From Tupaia tana (taxonomy: Eukaryota > Chordata > Mammalia > Scandentia > Tupaiidae), in contig JAKSZU010000013.1 in assembly GCA_026018925.1 (NCBI GenBank), positions 75,753,791 through 75,817,790 of the forward strand: a stretch of 64,000 bases of DNA, written 5' to 3'. Of this stretch, positions 22,871 through 34,110 are shown piece by piece (position 1 is the first letter of the stretch; each line of letters begins with the position of its first letter). Position numbers and translations under genes: made by a program. The notes beneath the pieces are model-generated. The model did not search any database and was not told the origin of the DNA. It saw only the letters and a list, made by a program, of their open reading frames with translations.

Positions 22871-23858
22871 TAAATATTTTTTCCATCATATCCATGCTTT
22901 TCAGATAGATTATTCTAAAAACTCCAGAACATATTCTGGTTACATACTCACACAAGAAATTCCCATCAAAATAGAGTAATATATCAGTCATTAAATGTTT
23001 CTTCATCTTTTAGGTTAACTCTGGCAAGGAGGAATAAAAGAAAGTGTCTCTCCAGCAAGTGCACATGCCCTGTAGCAAATTGTCTACAAAGAAAGAAAAA
23101 AGATAATGAGTACGGTATGACATCCTCTGCAATTGAGCTCAACCATAACCAAGTCGTTCCCCTAAGTCACAGAATGCAACTTGCTGGCATTCTGATGGCG
23201 TGGTCACCATGAGCTAGAGTAGGGAAGTTATAAGATGTTCCTCCTAGAGAATTTTTTGTCTACAGATGTAAACCAAGACCAACTAAAAATTCAATTATTT
23301 TGTAGGTGAATGAAAGTTTTTTAAAAAAAATTGAATCAAGAGAAAAGCCCATTTCTATAGCCGCATTGTGGAGCATTACTTTGGAAGGCATGAGGCACCA
23401 ATTAAGGTGCTAAATAAATAAGATCATGAGAAAAAGTCAAACAATGATGAGCATTCTGAAGCAGGAACCCTAGGAATGAAAAGGATAGGATGGATTTGAG
23501 AATGCCTCCGTGCTGACGGAAGTGAAAGTCCACAGAAAGCCATGGATGCTCACCGTGCTTTATTGCACGTGAGCAAGGGCACACAGCATGGGGGAAAGGG
23601 TTAAGGGGGTACCCAAGTTATATTTCTAAATGTTTGTAGAATTTTCTACATTGTAGACAGTGTGGACAATAGTAAAAGGAAAATACAAAATAATGACCGC
23701 ACATAATCTCACAATCTAGAGAAAATGTCTATTTTTCATGTTGATACACTTACTTAAAATTGTGTTCTATGCATGTGATTATGGTTTAAATTAAATTGCG
23801 ATCATTCTACAAGGGCTTATAAACTCCTGGTTTTGATTAAGCTGTATCATAAACATTG
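22871..23858. other. Mostly unassigned DNA
   Basis: Contains the SINE 3'-end fragment at 23041-23104. No gene recognised in the rest. Confidence 0.5.
23041..23104 (+). mobile_element. t-SINE 3'-end fragment
   Basis: TCTCTCCAGCAAGTGCACAT, GCCCTGTAGC and an A-rich tail match the last 60 bp of type L. Everything upstream is missing, so 5'-truncated. Confidence 0.75.
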
Positions 23859-24567
23859 TGTTAGTCAGCTGGGACTCCCATAACAATATACCACAGCCTA
23901 GGAAGCTTACACAACAAAAGTTTATTTTCTCACAGTTCCGGAAGCTGGAACTGTAAGATCAGGGAGACCATATCATCAGCTTCTGGTGATGGCTCTCTGC
24001 CTGCTTCACACACACCTTCTCCCTGTGTTGTTGCATGGCAGAGAAAGGGAGAAAAAGAGACAAGAAGAGACAACAAGCTCTCCGCGTCTCTTCTTGTAAG
24101 AGTACAGTAGCACTATTTTATCCGTGGCTTTGGCTTGCAGTTTCAGTTACCTGGGATCATAGTCTGAAAAGAGGGGAGTAGAGTACAATATGCTATTTTG
24201 AGGGAGACTACATGCACAAAACATTTATTATAGTGTATTGTTATACTTTATTAGTAGTTGTTATTGATCTCTTACTGTGCCTAATTTATAAATCACACTT
24301 TATTGTAAGTATATATGTATTGAAAAATATGATACATACTGGGCACAGAACTAGCTGTGGTTTCAGGCATCCACTGGGGATCTTAGAACATATCCCCTGC
24401 ACATAAGGGAGGACTACTACCTTAATCTCATCACAGAGAACCCATTCTCATGAACTAATCTAATCCCAATCACCTCCATAAGGCCAATCTCTAAATATCA
24501 CTATATTGGGGGTTAAAACTTCAGCATATACGTTTTAAAGAGACATAGACATTCAAATTTTAGCAAA
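23859..24567 (-). mobile_element. MLT1-like LTR (ERVL-MaLR), split by a DNA element
   Basis: Reverse solitary LTR of the mammalian MaLR group: 23859-24104 (TTAGTCAGCTGGGACTCCC, CTCACAGTTCCGGAAGCTGG, TTCTCCCTGTG) and about 24420-24567 (CCAATCTCTAAATATCAC, GGGGGTTAAAACTTCAGCAT). Non-coding; no internal retroviral genes. Confidence 0.85.
24105..24419. mobile_element. Tigger-like (pogo/TcMar) non-autonomous element
   Basis: Left end CAGTAGCACTATTTTATCCG and TTTCAGTTACCTGGGATCA; right end CACATAAGGGAGGACTACTA, nearly inverted to the left end. A TA precedes it (24103-24104). About 315 bp, no transposase frame. Inserted within the LTR. Confidence 0.82.
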
Positions 24568-25084
24568 CCTTTTTTTTTGATGAGGAATATTTCAAGTTGG
24601 ATCATTAATTCTGAAGTCATAGAAAACTTCAGGTGTAAGGGAATGCTTGTGTACTATTGTATTTCATTCAGAAACTAGAGACAGAAATACAAATTACATC
24701 AACATATATATATACACCAAAATTAGAACTTGTTTCCTGTGGAACAAAATTAGGGACTATATTCAATCAAGTTACTTCTTAAACCCTGTCAGCTAAAAAT
24801 AACAATGAATTCATCTACAATCAAACAAACTGAGTTATATTAATGTGCTTTAATAATAGTATATAATACTAGAGGAACTAAGATCAGGATTCAGAGACAG
24901 TACTGGAAAGAATATTATAAGCACATGAGAACATGAAATAAAGAAACCCCAAGGAATGGCTCAAATTTGTCATTTAGATTTGTTGGTGCATTAGACCACA
25001 TGCGTTTTTCTAGTTATTTCTAGATCAGTTTGTATGTAACTTGTACTTTGGCAGACATTTAATTATTTATCAGAGTCCACTTTC
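24568..25084. other. Unassigned AT-rich DNA
   Basis: Nothing recognised. Confidence 0.5.
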
Positions 25085-25207
25085 TTTTTTTTTTCTTTTT
25101 TCTTAATTTTTGTCAGAGGGCACATTACCATCCCAAAGAGACCAGCACATCCATGGGGGATGGTCATACCACAATCCCTTTTCCTCCATCTCTTCCTTCT
25201 TTTGGGA
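25085..25207 (-). mobile_element. t-SINE fragment, type L
   Basis: Reverse tail part: T-rich run, TCAGAGGGCACATTACCATC, GGGGGATGGTCATACCAC, CCTTTTCCTCC. The head half and most of the GA tract are missing. Confidence 0.78.
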
Positions 25208-25712
25208 TTACTAATGTATTATTCATTTTAATTATATAAGTAAGACTAACACTTCAAGTTTCAAATAAAATTAGTTTATGCAGTAATCATGAATCATATA
25301 TTCCAAATGAGGAATGAGAAAAATAGTGACAAAATAATCTTGTAAATTTATTTACAACTCATGCTATTTTGAGACCATATGTATTAAAACTTTTCCAACA
25401 GAAAACATTTTAATCTCTGTAATGAAAGAACCTTGTCAGAGACAAATGAAGAAATAGGTTTTTAAGTTAAGATTTAGAGAACTACCAGAAGAAATTATTT
25501 CATTATATAGACATGTCATTTGATTTATAAGAAATCACCCTATAAGGAAGATAGTAACTGGCTATTAAGTTACCTTTCTTTATTTAAATGGAAATAAAAC
25601 CATCTTAGACTTTAAAAAATTATCCAAATTAGGCAAAACAAGAAATAATACATAATCGAGCCTCCTTATTCAGTTTCTATCTCTCATATTCTATTTAACT
25701 GTATGTAAGGTC
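25208..25712. other. Unassigned AT-rich DNA
   Basis: Nothing recognised. Confidence 0.5.
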
Positions 25713-25731
25713 AAACTGTCCTTTTTATATT

Positions 25732-25733
<2 letters not shown>

Positions 25734-25766
<33 letters not shown>

Positions 25767-26024
25767 TTGGAGAGGTTTTTTTCGCTATAGGGCGCGTGCG
25801 CTCACCAGAAAGACAGAGAGAGACATAGAGACAGAAAGCGAGAAATCACCCCCCAGGGGAGATGGTCACACCGCAATCCCTTCTCCTCCATTCTCTTCTC
25901 AGGATCTTGGGCACGCATACACACGCGCCCGGCGTGAGTTTTAAGCCACCGGGTCCGGGACGCGAACCGCATTCGACTACGTGGGAGTCCAGCCACATAG
26001 CCATTGCACTAACTGCTGGTTCCC
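25734..26024 (-). mobile_element. t-SINE, type L, young, with 21-bp TSD
   Basis: Reverse copy with an ATTT-repeat tail (25734-25769), CTATAGGGCGCGTGCGCTC, a CpG-rich body and head CTAACTGCTGGTTCCC. Flanked by an exact 21-bp repeat starting AAACTGTCCTTTTTATA (25713-25733 and 26025-26045), the longest TSD seen here. Confidence 0.96.
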
Positions 26025-26276
26025 AAACTGTCCTTTTTATATTTTTTTATTTTAGTGTTCAAATTCTTCCTATTTTGGATATTTAAATTAAAAGAAGACT
26101 AGTGATCTCTGTATAGCTAGGGACATAATTTAAAGACACTAATATATGGTACTATTTATTTATTTTTATTTGAAATAAGCAAAAAAAATCTAGTTTCTAA
26201 TAAAAAATAGGCTCAAAGTCTTCTAGACCCAAATAAGAATTGATCAAATGAATTGTAAGTCCATTGCTTATTTTTA

Positions 26277-26407
26277 TTGTTTAAATTATTTATTTAATTT
26301 TATTTATTATTATTACTTCTTAATTTGACCAGAGAGAGATAAAGAGAGGACTTGAACTGCAGTTGGTGGAAATCTGGCATTTCAGCCACTATGCTACCTG
26401 TCATCCC
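26277..26407 (-). mobile_element. t-SINE, type S, shortened
   Basis: Reverse short-body copy: ATTATTATTACTTCTTAAT tail, TTGACCAGAGAGAGATAAAG, then a reduced head with CCACTATGCTACCTGTC. Internal deletions. Confidence 0.83.
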
Positions 26408-26728
26408 CACTTATTTTATGACAGTTATTGAGCATTTGTCTTCATCCATAAAGAATTAATCACAATGTAAAATTGCCATTTTACATTTAATAACAGGGCA
26501 AATGGAAAAATATATGAAGGCACATTTTGTTCAAATACTGGACAATATGTAGCACAGTATTGAGATTCCTGATAAAGGGAAATAAAGATCTCATAAATGT
26601 ATGACAATTCATTGTAAATAAAAAATTATAAAATGAAATAAAAATAGAAAGCATTTTAAAAAGTTGGTAGATTTAAATACAACTCTATGGGTAATTATCA
26701 ATGCATTAAATATAAAAATCCTAAGCAA

Positions 26729-26906
26729 CTTTTTGAATTATTTCATTTTATTCACCATCATTATTATTATTTTAATTTGACCAGAAAGAAACAGAGACAG
26801 AGAGAGAAGGATAGTAAGAAGGCAAGCCACCATGTCTAGGACTTGAACCATAATCAGACCTGTGGGAGTCCAGTGCACTCAAACACCATGCCGCCCCCTG
26901 GTCCCT
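26729..26906 (-). mobile_element. t-SINE, type S, with short TSD
   Basis: Reverse short-body copy with TTTTAATTTGACCAGAAAG and GGACTTGAACCATAATCAG. CTAAGCAA occurs on both sides (26721-26728 and 26907-26914). Confidence 0.88.
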
Positions 26907-26934
26907 CTAAGCAATAAATTTAAAAATCAGATTG

Positions 26935-27185
26935 TGGGGAGCAGCCTGTGGTGTGGTGGTTAATTCAATTAGATCGCACTGCACAGTTTGAGTCCAGGAC
27001 CAGGCACCTTTAGATACATGCCAGGTATGTGTATGTCCAAAATCCCTTGGAGGAAGAAATGGAGAAAGGATTTAGTAGTGACTATGGGGTGTGCTTTCTC
27101 ACTTTCTCTCTCTCTTTCTCTCTTTCTCACTCTCTCTCTCTCTCTCGTGAGCACATGTGCCTTCTGGTAAAATTTAAAATAAGGA
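26935..27185 (+). mobile_element. t-SINE, type L (older variant)
   Basis: Head GGGGAGCAGCCTGTGGTGTGG, B-box-like GTTTGAGTCCAGG, body CCAAAATCCCTTGGAGG, a pure CT tract at 27095-27146, GAGCACATGTGCCTTCTGG. Confidence 0.87.
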
Positions 27186-27637
27186 AAATAGCTTGTGAAT
27201 AACAAGACAAAATTAAAAAAAAATAAAATGTATGATAATAAATTCATTATAAATATAAAGAAAAATATAAAAACACAAAAAAGATGCCAGAAAAATTACT
27301 GAATTCTTCCAAAATATAGATGAATGCTCCCACCTTATTTTATGAGATTAGAGTTAATCTACTAATTACATAACTGGAGTGACTATATTAATATCAATAG
27401 ATTTATGAGCACAAGCTATTGCCAGGGTTAAATATGGGCATTTTACAATCATGAAAGGATCAATTTACCAAGAATCAAAAACATTCTAATTTTATGGATA
27501 ACTACCAACAGAAGTTCCAAATACATTCATCAAAAACTGACAGGATTTTTAAAAGAAATAGGCAAATCCACAATTATACTTGGACATTTTTAGTACATTT
27601 ATCTTAGTACTGGTAAACAAGTAAAGAAGTTGATATA

Positions 27638-27717
27638 TTGGGTCATCATAAAAGTCATGATGCATTTTTGCATAGAAAAGCATAGAGAAAATATGTCATG
27701 ACTTTCTGACAACCCAA
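27638..27717. mobile_element. Mariner-type MITE (80 bp), inside L1M
   Basis: Ends TTGGGTCATCATAAAAGTCA and the complement of TGACTTTCTGACAACCCAA, bounded by TA at 27636-27637 and 27718-27719. Same family as 14145-14214, with a slightly longer centre. Confidence 0.88.
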
Positions 27718-28107
27718 TAGATACAGATGAACTTGAATAACATTCTTAAACAAATCAGTTCACTTGATTTTGTAGAACTCCTCAACTCAACAACAATAAA
27801 ACACACTTTTTTTCAAGATTGCATGGACCAATCATGAAGGCACACAATATTCTAGACTCTAAGACAAGTCTCAAGAAGTTTAACTGAATTCAATTATACT
27901 AAGGATGGTCTCTGATCAATTGGAATTAAGCTAGAAGTTGATAATTAAGATATGCAGAAAATCCCTAATGTAGAATGTGAAAGATTCTAAATGATATCTG
28001 AGTCAAAGTAAAATCAAATGAGAAGTTAGAATTATTTTAAATGTAATTAAAATTAAAATAAAGGCTATCAAAATATGTGCATGTAAGTTAAAGCAATGTA
28101 TGAAGGG

Positions 28108-28200
28108 ACATCTCAGCCAGCAGTGAGGAGGGCACAGCTGTGATGCAATACTCCAGGCTGCTGAAGTCACATGGGAAGGTCCTGAGTCCTCCGTATTAAA
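28108..28200 (+). mobile_element. t-SINE head fragment, type C
   Basis: AGCCAGCAGTGAGGAGGGCAC and TCACATGGGAAGGTCCTGAG match the type C head. The body and tail are absent; old L1 sequence resumes soon after. Confidence 0.65.
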
Positions 28201-28421
28201 GAAGACATAAATTAAAAGAAAGATGCATCCTTTTCGGGGTTTTGAAACATTAAAATATCACTTTTCCCCAAATTGATGTGAAGACTCAATCCAAATCCTG
28301 GCATATTTTTCTAGACATTGACAAGTTGATTCCAAGATCTATATGGAAACACAAAGGAACCTAGGACAGCAGAAAAAATGTGAAAAAGGAAAACAATATG
28401 GGATAATTCACATCACCTTAT

Positions 28422-28495
28422 TTCTTTTTTTTTTTTTTTTCCATAGGGTACATACAGTCACGAGAAAGAGACAAAGAGAAAGACAAAACTACAAT
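28422..28495 (-). mobile_element. t-SINE tail fragment
   Basis: A T-run followed by CCATAGGGTACATACAGTCA and a GAGAAAGACAAAGAG tract, like a reverse type L tail. Truncated. Confidence 0.6.
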
Positions 28496-28999
28496 AGTAG
28501 ACAAGTAGACATAGTTTATAGACATGCTTGTAGACATAGCTTTGGTCTGAATTGTTGATGGAGGTTTCCTTTCTAGGAACATTGAGAAACTTTTGAGGTG
28601 CTAAGACTGTTCAACACTCTGACTGTGATGATGGCTAGACAGTTATGTACACTGATCAACTCACTAAATTGTACAATTAATGTGAGCGAATTATATTATA
28701 CATAATTTAACTCAATGAAGTTAGTTAAACATTAAGAACAAGGACAAAAACTAGAGGACCTTTTTTTTTAAATGGAAGTCCGAACCTGAGTGTCTGTATG
28801 AGACACAAGATAAGTTAAGGATTGGCAATCTGGAAGTGTACAATACTGGGAGACAAGAATATCATGAACAATTACTGACTTCTCATTACATTGATTTAAA
28901 ACCTTATAGATCATTTTTTCTGTTTCTTTTCTTTCTATTTCCTATTTTTCTCATTATTCTATTTTATTTGAAGACATCAAGATTTCAATGATCTTCACT

Positions 29000-29225
29000 T
29001 TAATGTTTTATTGAAATATAGTACACATAAAGCAATATCAACAAATGTGAAGAGTAGTACCCAGTGAATTTTCAATAAATAAAGAAGCATGTGTTACCTA
29101 GACCTAGATTATGAAATATGATTTACCAGTACTTGAGAATCTTCCTGGTGTGAGGCAATTTTTGTTGTTTCCTGTTCCTGGTGATGATGAATAAAGAACA
29201 TTTTCATCATCTCTGCAAGATACAA
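29000..29225 (-). mobile_element. Possible old L1M fragment
   Basis: TTTTATTGAAATATAGTACACATAAAG (29007 on) and the ATTTTCATCATCTCTGCAAG end resemble reverse 3'-UTR sequence of old mammalian L1. Diverged and short. Confidence 0.45.
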
Positions 29226-29894
29226 TATATACTGTAAATCTCATAAATGTTTTAAAAATATAGGATATGTGAAATCTCCTTGGTAGATACTGCTAACAGC
29301 AGTACCTCTGCATGAAACATTCAGTCAGTTGGAATAAGGTACTCACAGTGTGTTTTATTCAGACCCCTGATCCATGAATTATATTTTAGTAATTTAATTT
29401 TATGCCTAACGGTAGAAAAAAATCAACTTAACACTAATTGGATAAAGTGGGAAGAAAAGAATCATTGTGGATGCTAATTAAGTAATAGTATCTCTAGAAG
29501 AGAAATGGTTGATTATGTGAAATACCACTTATCAAGGGCTCATATGTATATAAAATATGCATGTATCATGATGATTTCTCTTTAGCCATGAAAGATACTT
29601 GTATTTATAACTTACAGGCAAAAAAAAAAAAAAAATACAGGTTAGAAAGTTTAAATAACTTGACCAAATTTCTTCATGAATAATTAGCTGAGTCAGAATA
29701 TTTCCCAAATATTCCTGATTCCAAAGTTACACATTTTAACTTTTATAATACATAACAATAAGAAAATTTCCATCAAAGTGCTAACAAATAAAACAAATAT
29801 AAAACACCAAGTTCCATATTAGCATGGTTTATAAAATATATGTAAACATTTATGATTAAAAAGTAAAATAAAATAAACTAGTTCCATCTACTCA
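29226..29894. other. Unassigned AT-rich DNA
   Basis: Nothing recognised. Confidence 0.5.
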
Positions 29895-30132
29895 AGATAA
29901 GCTGGATCCCACATGGCAACCATGATTGGACTCCCCAGTCCTGTCATCCTGAAATGTGCTGGTGTACATGTGAATTCCGGAGATTACTAGGCTGAAGGAT
30001 TCGAGGAAGGGGACTTTTACTTTGACCAGATCCTAGTGGCTCTGTCTCTCTCCCTCTCTCTCTCTTTTTCTCTCTGTGTTACTCTCAAATGCTCACATGT
30101 GCTCTATCATAAATAAAAATAAAAAAATAATT
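29895..30132 (+). mobile_element. t-SINE, old variant
   Basis: GGATCCCACATGGCAACCAT in the anticodon-arm region, CTGAAGGATTCGAGGAAGGG in the body, a CT tract at 30042-30077, and CACATGTGCTCTATC. The head start is decayed. Confidence 0.78.
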
Positions 30133-31162
30133 TAAAAGGACAAAGGACTAGTTTCTAAAATAACCCAAGAACATTTTGGTTTATGGAACTTCCTAAAAGC
30201 ACTGGCATTATAATAAGAATGTATTTTCGTATACATCTATATCTATCTATCTCTATATAGATATATCTATGTCTATTTATTTACCTTTTTACCTATGGGT
30301 TGATACACACACACACATACACGTATATTCTTTTGAAATATGTGTGTGTATACAAATACGTGTGTATACAAACCACAAATTTTTAAAGAGATTAGAAGGT
30401 GTAAAGTTAAATAATGATTCTATATTTTTGTTTTTCAGAACTATAATGGGAGCAACAGGCAGAATGAATGTTATTACAGGAGATGGGTAGAAAAGACATG
30501 TGATCTTATATTATTGAACATAATAAATAGTTTTCAATTACTAACGATTTTATACAAACACCCAAAAACTGTAAAATATGACTTAAAATATCTAATATTT
30601 GATTCAATGTTACATTTCAGAGCTGAATGTGTAACTTTAATTGGACTGTGCTTTTTTACAAAAACTATAATCTGTATCACTCAGCAAAGTTAGTATAACG
30701 TAACCTATCATTTCTTAAAATCTGTTATGAATGTGAGTGAAAGAATGACAGTCCCCAATCTGTAAACCTTTTAGTTTCCAAAAATGTTGATTTATAAAAG
30801 CAAATCATTGTTTAAAATACTAGTATGGAATGTGCATTGTAATTGGGATTTACTTTCTTCAAGTGATCCTGGGAGCTTTTAGAAGGTTTGTAGGGACTAT
30901 CTCCTGTTACAGAATTGTAATGGAGAAGTGTCAGAAGATCATATAGCATAACATCTTACTCACCTACATCTATCTCAGATAGTAATCGAGGTGGGACATT
31001 TTCCAGGCAATCACAAACTCAATATTTTTCCAACTATACACATGATATGTTGAGGAGATCTGGCTGACTCCCAGCTTTCTTCTGCAGCCTTCTCTCCTGT
31101 GACTATGGCCTTGAAAAAGTCATTTGATTATTGGATGTGACTAATCATCAGAAGCTATTTAG
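30133..31162. other. Unassigned DNA with simple repeats
   Basis: TATC/TATA-rich run at 30232-30275 and a CA patch at 30305-30322. No gene recognised. Confidence 0.5.
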
Positions 31163-31411
31163 AGGGCTAGTTCCAAAGAGTAACAGTTAAGAGAAAATAG
31201 GAAGAGAAAATAGGATCCCACATGGTCCATCAAGTTCAAGTAATGGCCCTGATAGCTCACATGTCAAAGCTCAGATATGTTTTCAGGATCCTGATAGTTG
31301 AGAGAATTGGAGGGGGAAACGATGGTGGCATGACAGGGCCCCATTAGGGAGGTGCTTCTCTCTGTCTCTCATGCAGGGATGTACCCTCTGGCATAATAAA
31401 AGGGAAAAAAA
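31163..31411 (+). mobile_element. t-SINE, old variant
   Basis: GAGGGCTAGTTCCAAAGAGT head, GGATCCCACATGGTCCATC, GGCATGACAGGGCCCCATTA, CT tract and GTACCCTCTGGCATAATAAA tail. Its 3' end is the start of a duplicated block (see 31343-31583). Confidence 0.78.
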
Positions 31412-31583
31412 TGGTTAGATACGAATCAAAGTCATTCTTTACAAATATTCTACTCTTAAGCTATTTCATTTCTTTATTAATTGTCAGATGTTCATGAAAA
31501 AAAAAGTTTTGGCATTAGTTATGCTATATTAGAATGTTTCTCAAGCGACAACAGTTCTACCCTGAATTATTTTGGAAATTTTT
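31343..31583 (+). repeat. Local duplication, copy 1
   Basis: About 240 bp (the last 70 bp of a SINE plus flank) recurs at 33869-34110 in the same direction. Shared stretches include CTATTTCATTTCTTTATTAA and TTTTGGCATTAGTTAT, with scattered mismatches. Confidence 0.85.
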
Positions 31584-31701
31584 AGATTTGTTATGTGTCA
31601 CAATCATGAGGATGCATTCATGATATTTTGTGGTGATGCCGAACAGATGTAAAAGGCAAAACATCCCTGTACATGGAAGGATTGGCCCAATGCTCCATAA
31701 G

Positions 31702-31963
31702 TATTTTTTTCTTTAATTTGCCAGAGGGCACGTGTGCTCACTAGAAAGAGACAGTGAGAGAGAGAGAAGGAATATGAGAAAGCATTCCCATGGGGGTTGG
31801 TCTCACCACAATCCCTTCTCCATTTATTCTTCCTTTTAGGAGTCTGGGCACATTTGCACACAAGCTTAGTGTGTTTCTCAAGCCATCGGTCTGGGACTTA
31901 AATGGTACAGTCAGCTCTGTGGGATCTGGCCACTTTAACTACCATGCCATCAACTGGTCCACC
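31702..31963 (-). mobile_element. t-SINE, type L
   Basis: Reverse copy: TTTTTTTCTTTAATTTGCCAG, GGGCACGTGTGCTCAC, GAGA tract, and head ACCATGCCATCAACTGGTCC. Moderately diverged. Confidence 0.88.
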
Positions 31964-32180
31964 TCACAAAATTTTTTGATGTCTCACTGGACATTTATTT
32001 AAACAACAGCAACAACAAAATCATTATTACCTACGCCTTTATCTGAACATTTATAATTACAACATATTTTTCCATGGCTTAATACACTAAATTCCCCTGG
32101 CAATATAATATACCACCATGCAGTTGTAAAAATAATGAGAAATATCTATGTGGTCAGATAGCTAACATTTATTTATATGA
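31964..32180. other. Unassigned AT-rich DNA
   Basis: Nothing recognised. Confidence 0.5.
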
Positions 32181-32196
32181 AAAAGTTAAGCATAGG

Positions 32197-32451
32197 CATA
32201 GCAGTTATGTCACTGGACTCCCACATGGCCAATCACAGTTTGAGTCCCAGTCCTGGTTACTTAAAAATCACACTGGGTGCATGTGCATGCATTCCCAAGA
32301 TACCAAGAGGAGAATGGAGGAAAAGGGATTGTGGCATGGCCATCCCCATTGGAGGTTGACTTCTCACTTTCTCCCTCTCTGTTTCTGTCTTTCTTCTCTC
32401 TCTCTCTGGTGAGTGCACACACTCAAGGCAAAAACCTCTGGGAAAAAAATC
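32197..32451 (+). mobile_element. t-SINE, type L, slightly 5'-truncated, with TSD
   Basis: Starts inside the head at ATAGCAGTTATGTCACTGG (the A-box is missing) and runs to AAAACCTCTGGGAAAAAAA. AAAAGTTAAGCATAGG is repeated at 32181-32196 and 32452-32467, so the truncation happened at insertion. Confidence 0.93.
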
Positions 32452-32539
32452 AAAAGTTAAGCATAGGATAGTATGACTACTTTGGTAAATAGAGTTAAAT
32501 AAGAATTCATATTTATTTGTATATATAATATATTCAAAG

Positions 32540-32659
32540 GAGGGACTTCAAAAGATTTGTGAAAAAAACACAAAGTTGAATTTATTTTGATGCAATTTTT
32601 TAAATCCATGCATAGTTTTTTCATGATATGCAATTTTCATGAGCATTTGAATACCCCTT
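32540..32659. mobile_element. Second mariner-like MITE family, copy 1
   Basis: Ends GAGGGACTTCAAAAGATTTG and the complement of GAGCATTTGAATACCCCTT are imperfect inverted repeats. The core CATGCATAGTTTTTTCATGA and ATTTATTTTGATGCAA recurs in two further copies (46750, 56100). Confidence 0.75.
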
Positions 32660-32660
32660 G

Positions 32661-33868
32661 AATGTATACAAATAGATAAGTATGTAAAGAAATGCTGAAA
32701 GGATATATGAGAAACTAGTAATAGAGATTACAGATAAACAGAGAGAGGACTAAGAAAATGGATGGTAGTGGGAATGAGAGATTATTAAAAGTAAATAAAT
32801 AACAAATAAATATGTATAGTTTCATGAAAACATTATTGCATTGCCCATTAAATATTAAATAAAAGTCAAATGCATAAAAATATCTATAAGTGTTTTACGT
32901 TTTTTCATTTTACTGTTTTTTTCAAAATGTAATAAATATCAGGTTTATAGCAGATCTTTCAGTAATATAGGCTTTAATAAGAGCAATTTCTATAGAACTT
33001 TGGAAGCCATCGAGCAGAAAGTTTGCTCAACTCTAATTTTCCAGTTAGAATCGTGTAAGCGAAACCAGATGAGATGTCTATGGTGTTGGCTATTATTTCT
33101 GCTGCTAATCATTAGTCCTCTTAGATTAGGGCATAAACAAGATTAATTTTTTCCTTGAAAATTGATGTGGACAGTCTGCTCCTGCAGGCATCATTTTCAA
33201 CATCATCTCATCCCTTTTTAAAAATGAATTAATCAAGTGTAAACTGCTATTTCTTTGGGGCATGGTTCTCTAAAACTTTTTGTAGAGCAGAAATGAGCAG
33301 CATTCTTCCACACAAGTTTCACCATAAATTTGGTGTTTGTCTTTGCTTCTGTTTAAGCAGACTTCATGTTGCTCTGTTAGAGTGTCTTTTCAAACTGATA
33401 TCTCCCTCTCTTCAGTGCCTCAAACTGATCCTGCTCAGACATAGTATAACAAGTTTATATCTATGTATAGTATAATAAGTATATATACATAGTATATACA
33501 TAGTATAACAAGTTTGTATCTATTATTTATTTCATATTACTTATTTTTCATGAACTTTTAAAAGACATTCATAGTATGTAGAAAATAATAGTTTCAAAAA
33601 TGAAAGAAATTAAAAGTAAAGAGGTTTATAGGTAAATAAGCTTAATATTGGTTATTATTTAATAGATGGAATCGATGGTGATTTGTCCTTACAACTTTAT
33701 AGTTTCTATATTTCAATTATTAATTAGCATGAGTTAAATGATCAAGATATAGAAGTAGGTGGAAAAAAAAACTCAAAATACAAATTGTCACGTACAAAAT
33801 AATGTTGAACTTACTACACTCCATAGAAAAAGATTATCCTAAGTCAATATAGTATTTTATCCAGTATG
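32661..33868. other. Unassigned, repeat-poor DNA
   Basis: No transposon recognised. 32940-33200 is less AT-monotonous than its surroundings. A TATACATAGTATA repeat lies at 33442-33515. Confidence 0.5.
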
Positions 33869-34110
33869 CACTAGGGAGATGCTTTTCTCTCTCTCTGTAC
33901 ATAGATGTGCCCTCTGGCAAAACAGAAGAAAAAAATGTAGTTAGGTTCAAATCAAAATCATTCTTTATAGATATTCTACTTTTAAGCTATTTCATTTCTT
34001 TATTAATTGTCAAATGTTCATGAGTAAGAAATTTTGGCATTAGTTATACTATAATCGAGTGTTTCTCAACTGTGAAAACAGCTCCATCCTGAATTATTAT
34101 CTAGTTTTTA
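33869..34110 (+). repeat. Local duplication, copy 2
   Basis: Matches 31343-31583. Here only the SINE 3' end (GCCCTCTGGCAAAACAGAAG) is present and the SINE body upstream is absent, so the 5' breakpoint lies within the SINE. Confidence 0.85.

Larger units (their letters stand above)
27395..28740 (+). mobile_element. Old L1M, fragmented
   Basis: Forward L1 pieces in order: endonuclease-region sequence about 27420-28105 (GGCAAATCCACAATTATACTTGG at 27560, TTCAAGATTGCATGGACC), reverse-transcriptase-region sequence about 28250-28415 (GACAAGTTGATTCCAAGATC), and a 3' end about 28600-28740 (GATGATGGCTAGACAGTTATG). Interrupted by a mariner MITE and SINE fragments. Internal deletion between parts; no open ORF2 remains. 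Confidence 0.8.
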
